From the NCBI GenBank assembly GCA_964019055.1, contig OZ025221.1, positions 61,001 to 125,000 of the forward strand: a stretch of 64,000 nt of DNA, written 5' to 3'. The notes below the pieces were generated by a model. It ran no database searches. It saw only the letters and a list, made by a program, of their open reading frames with translations, and was not told where the DNA came from. Every line of letters begins with the position of its first letter. The stretch's first letter is position 1. Shown one piece after another: positions 53,310 through 64,000 of this stretch. Origin of the DNA: Anthopleura xanthogrammica. Lineage: Eukaryota > Cnidaria > Anthozoa > Actiniaria > Actiniidae. Made by a program: the position numbers and the translations under genes.

Positions 53310-53970
53310 GGGATTTCTATTTTTCTAAAAGAATAGCTAAAATGATATGAGTTCATGCACACACTCATTATAACCAATGAACTTTAAACTGCACTCAAAA
53401 CAGAATACTCAGTAATTTTACTATCATCCTCATAGTAATATTTTGGAGTCACGAAATGTTTTGTTCACGTGCGACCTTTGGACGGACTACACGTAATTGT
53501 CACGGAACGTTTTCACGAAAATCATCCCGGAATCAGATTCTTTTTGTTTTTCGTCTTGAAAATATTATCATTCTGGAACTTTTTTTTTCTGTTTTCTTTT
53601 TTTTTTTGCCTAGGAATTGAATTTCTCTCGCTTGACTCTATTATATCGCGTGACCAAAGAGTCGCAATTCCATTTCCGGTTTAATTCTGGTCCCGTTTCT
53701 CATTTCATTCTACCAGTAAAATATGTTTGGCAAGACTTCGTCGCAAAGGCAGCTATAGATCCGAGACGTTTACACTTAGCTATAGGGTTCTGGGTCACCA
53801 AAAAACGTGTTGTTCTACTGTTTATAGAGACCTAACCCTCCCCTCCCACCACTACTCTTGGATGTTGATTCACTAAAGCAGTAGTGAGGGGAGGTGAGCT
53901 GGACTGGGTTTGCTACGCAGGCTACTAAAGCAGATACTAGTACTGTCAAGCGCTGCTAGGGAGTCCCAGA
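53310..53970. promoter_or_regulatory. Divergent promoter region, UBL-like gene and acetyltransferase
   Basis: 661 bases between two divergent starts. It includes poly-T tracts (about 53580-53610) but no convincing TATA box. Short frames in it look spurious. Promoter role is inferred from position. Confidence 0.45.
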
Positions 53971-54828
53971 ATGAATCGTAACTTGAAGCAATTCTTTCTA
54001 ATAATTTTTCTTGGTGTGATCGTAGTAATCATTGTCATAGACTATAGAGTTGGTCTACCCCTGCTCATCACATATACTACTGCTATGTTATGGCAATTAT
54101 ACGACAAGCGAAAACCACATCAAGTCAAGTTTTGTAAACTTCATAGCCGTCCATCACTAGCTGGTCAAACTGCTGCTATGTTGCTTCAAGAATGGCCTTC
54201 TCCAGTGGGCAATCATGGAAACCCAGAGATTCATTTCGTAAGAACGTCCAGCTTGTACAAATCTAGCGACAAACTTCCTTGTCATCTGGTCGCTGTAATA
54301 GAAACAGCTGACGGACGAAATGAAGTTGTAGGTCATGCAATGATATCATCAAACACCGATTATCATGTACAAGACCGTAATAAATACATTAACATGATTC
54401 AAAAGGGAGTTCCATTGACTTGCGTTAAGATGAGTGCAAAACTCGCAGGGATTGACTCTAGTTTCTTGGACAATCCTGATATCAAAAATGTACTACTGAA
54501 GAAAGACTGTGTTGTCCAGGAAGCATGTTTGACCAGTCTCCTGGTAAAGCCAGGGTACAGAGGGCATGGTCTGGGCAAAGGGATGTGTGCATATGCTATT
54601 AATGTATCACAAGAACTTGGCATTAGGAGACTGGTTGGAGGCTGTGCAGACAAGTTGGTCCCTTTTTACGAAAAAATGGGAGTGTGTAGAATGAAAGGGA
54701 TCAGGAGGGAAGATATGCCTTCAGTTCGCTTAGGAAATCAAATGTACCTGGATTTGAATCCAGATGTCATCCAAAAAGCTGAAAAAACTGCTTCAAAATC
54801 CAATTATCAATTTGTCACAAATAATTAA
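53971..54828 (+). CDS. Membrane-anchored GNAT acetyltransferase, NAA80-like
   Basis: Intronless, 285 aa. Residues about 8-24 (FFLIIFLGVIVVIIVID) form a strong hydrophobic helix and about 28-43 a second weaker one, so the enzyme is probably membrane-bound. The GNAT core follows: MLLQEWP, VVGHAMISS, QEACLTSLLVKPGYRGHGLG with the acetyl-CoA-binding R-x-x-G-x-G (RGHGLG), GIRRLVGGCAD, VPFYEKMGV. The order and the LLxxWP, VGHA and FYxxxG blocks resemble NAA80 (actin N-terminal acetyltransferase), which in vertebrates is soluble. Other GNAT families such as NAT8 also combine a membrane helix with this fold, so the substrate is uncertain. Absence of introns among intron-rich neighbours could mean retroposition, or simply a compact gene. 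AATAAA is near 54998. Confidence 0.75.
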   Translation: MNRNLKQFFLIIFLGVIVVIIVIDYRVGLPLLITYTTAMLWQLYDKRKPHQVKFCKLHSRPSLAGQTAAMLLQEWPSPVGNHGNPEIHFVRTSSLYKSSDKLPCHLVAVIETADGRNEVVGHAMISSNTDYHVQDRNKYINMIQKGVPLTCVKMSAKLAGIDSSFLDNPDIKNVLLKKDCVVQEACLTSLLVKPGYRGHGLGKGMCAYAINVSQELGIRRLVGGCADKLVPFYEKMGVCRMKGIRREDMPSVRLGNQMYLDLNPDVIQKAEKTASKSNYQFVTNN

Positions 54829-55261
54829 AGAGCAGCTGGTTGGTGTCAGCTGATTAGCATTACAAATGACTTTATTCATTCGTACTGCACTTGACTATTA
54901 TGTCTGCTCCCAAACTTTGTTATTCATGGCATTTTTTTGAGATATGCGATATTGAAGATTTTCAATTTAGATGACAATGCGCATGTAGAGTAAAAGTAAT
55001 AAATAGTGAGATATAAATGAGACAAATGTATGTGTACCTTGTGACAAGAATGAACACAACAATCTCAAAATATATATATATTATAAAGCTAACAGACCCC
55101 AGTAATATATAGCACTGTCATTCCCTGTGATAGAAGGATTTGAAATACAAATGAATATCAGTAAGATGGATCCATTCTACCTACACACATCAAACATTTA
55201 TAACTGTTAAAACTCCTGCTGTCATGCTTTTACTGCAGGTTTTCAGTTGCTCTATTGTTTG
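54829..55261. other. Convergent 3' region, acetyltransferase and TBCD
   Basis: 3' UTR space of two converging genes. No other feature seen apart from a short TA run near 55070. Confidence 0.6.
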
Positions 55262-63931
<8,670 letters not shown>

Positions 63932-64000
63932 CTACAGAATCAAGCAATGGACAAATCATGTCACTAACATGGTAACATAGTAACTGATATGTATAGGACA
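63932..64000 (-). other. TBCD intron at the right edge
   Basis: Follows the acceptor of the exon at 63858..63931. The sequence to the window edge has no exon. Confidence 0.7.

Overview
The window is nuclear DNA from an animal. It is AT-rich and intron-dense, with GT-AG introns and human-like exon phases, and it is full of minisatellites, palindromic mobile elements and a tRNA-derived SINE. The protein-coding genes are conserved metazoan ones: BPTF, AIMP2, ECI1, a polycystin-1-like channel, ALKBH5 and TBCD. A non-bilaterian animal, most likely an anthozoan cnidarian, fits the vertebrate-like gene structures and the unusual polycystin architecture. That placement is inference; no species can be named from the sequence alone.

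Layout. 1-4223 (-): the 5' end of BPTF (DDT and PHD exon plus one further exon), which continues off the left edge. 4224-4577: a short, probably bidirectional promoter. 4578-6502 (+): AIMP2, four exons. 7294-10567 and 11286-13380 (+): two tandem ECI1 (mitochondrial enoyl-CoA isomerase) genes with matching exon plans, including a 20-nt microexon. 13893-41502 (-): one 27-exon polycystin-1-like gene of about 4,317 codons, running from a signal peptide to a channel domain. 44.39-45.49 kb: a dead non-LTR retrotransposon fragment. 46503-48467 (+): ALKBH5, the m6A RNA demethylase, three exons. 49573-53309 (-): an unrecognised four-exon gene with a ubiquitin-like N-terminus. 53971-54828 (+): a single-exon membrane-anchored GNAT acetyltransferase, NAA80-like. 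55262-63931 (-): the last 25 exons of TBCD (tubulin folding cofactor D), whose 5' part lies beyond the right edge.

I derived exon boundaries by reading splice sites and checking that codon phase stays closed across each gene. For the polycystin the 27 exons sum to 12,954 nt, exactly divisible by three. The genes do not form a pathway. They are housekeeping genes (chromatin remodelling, tRNA-synthetase scaffold, beta-oxidation, RNA demethylation, tubulin folding) around one large receptor-channel gene.

The most noteworthy item is the polycystin. Its extracellular part joins FAM3/ILEI-like, discoidin-like, farnesoic-acid-methyltransferase-like, LamG-like, WSC and PKD/REJ modules to a GAIN/GPS, PLAT and six-helix polycystin channel, and the channel has lysine where PKD2 has the filter aspartate. 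The non-coding part is also informative. There are four palindromic elements bounded by TTAA, a SINE whose 57-bp tail unit has been amplified at six or more sites, and a 22-bp donor-like minisatellite present in introns of two unrelated genes.
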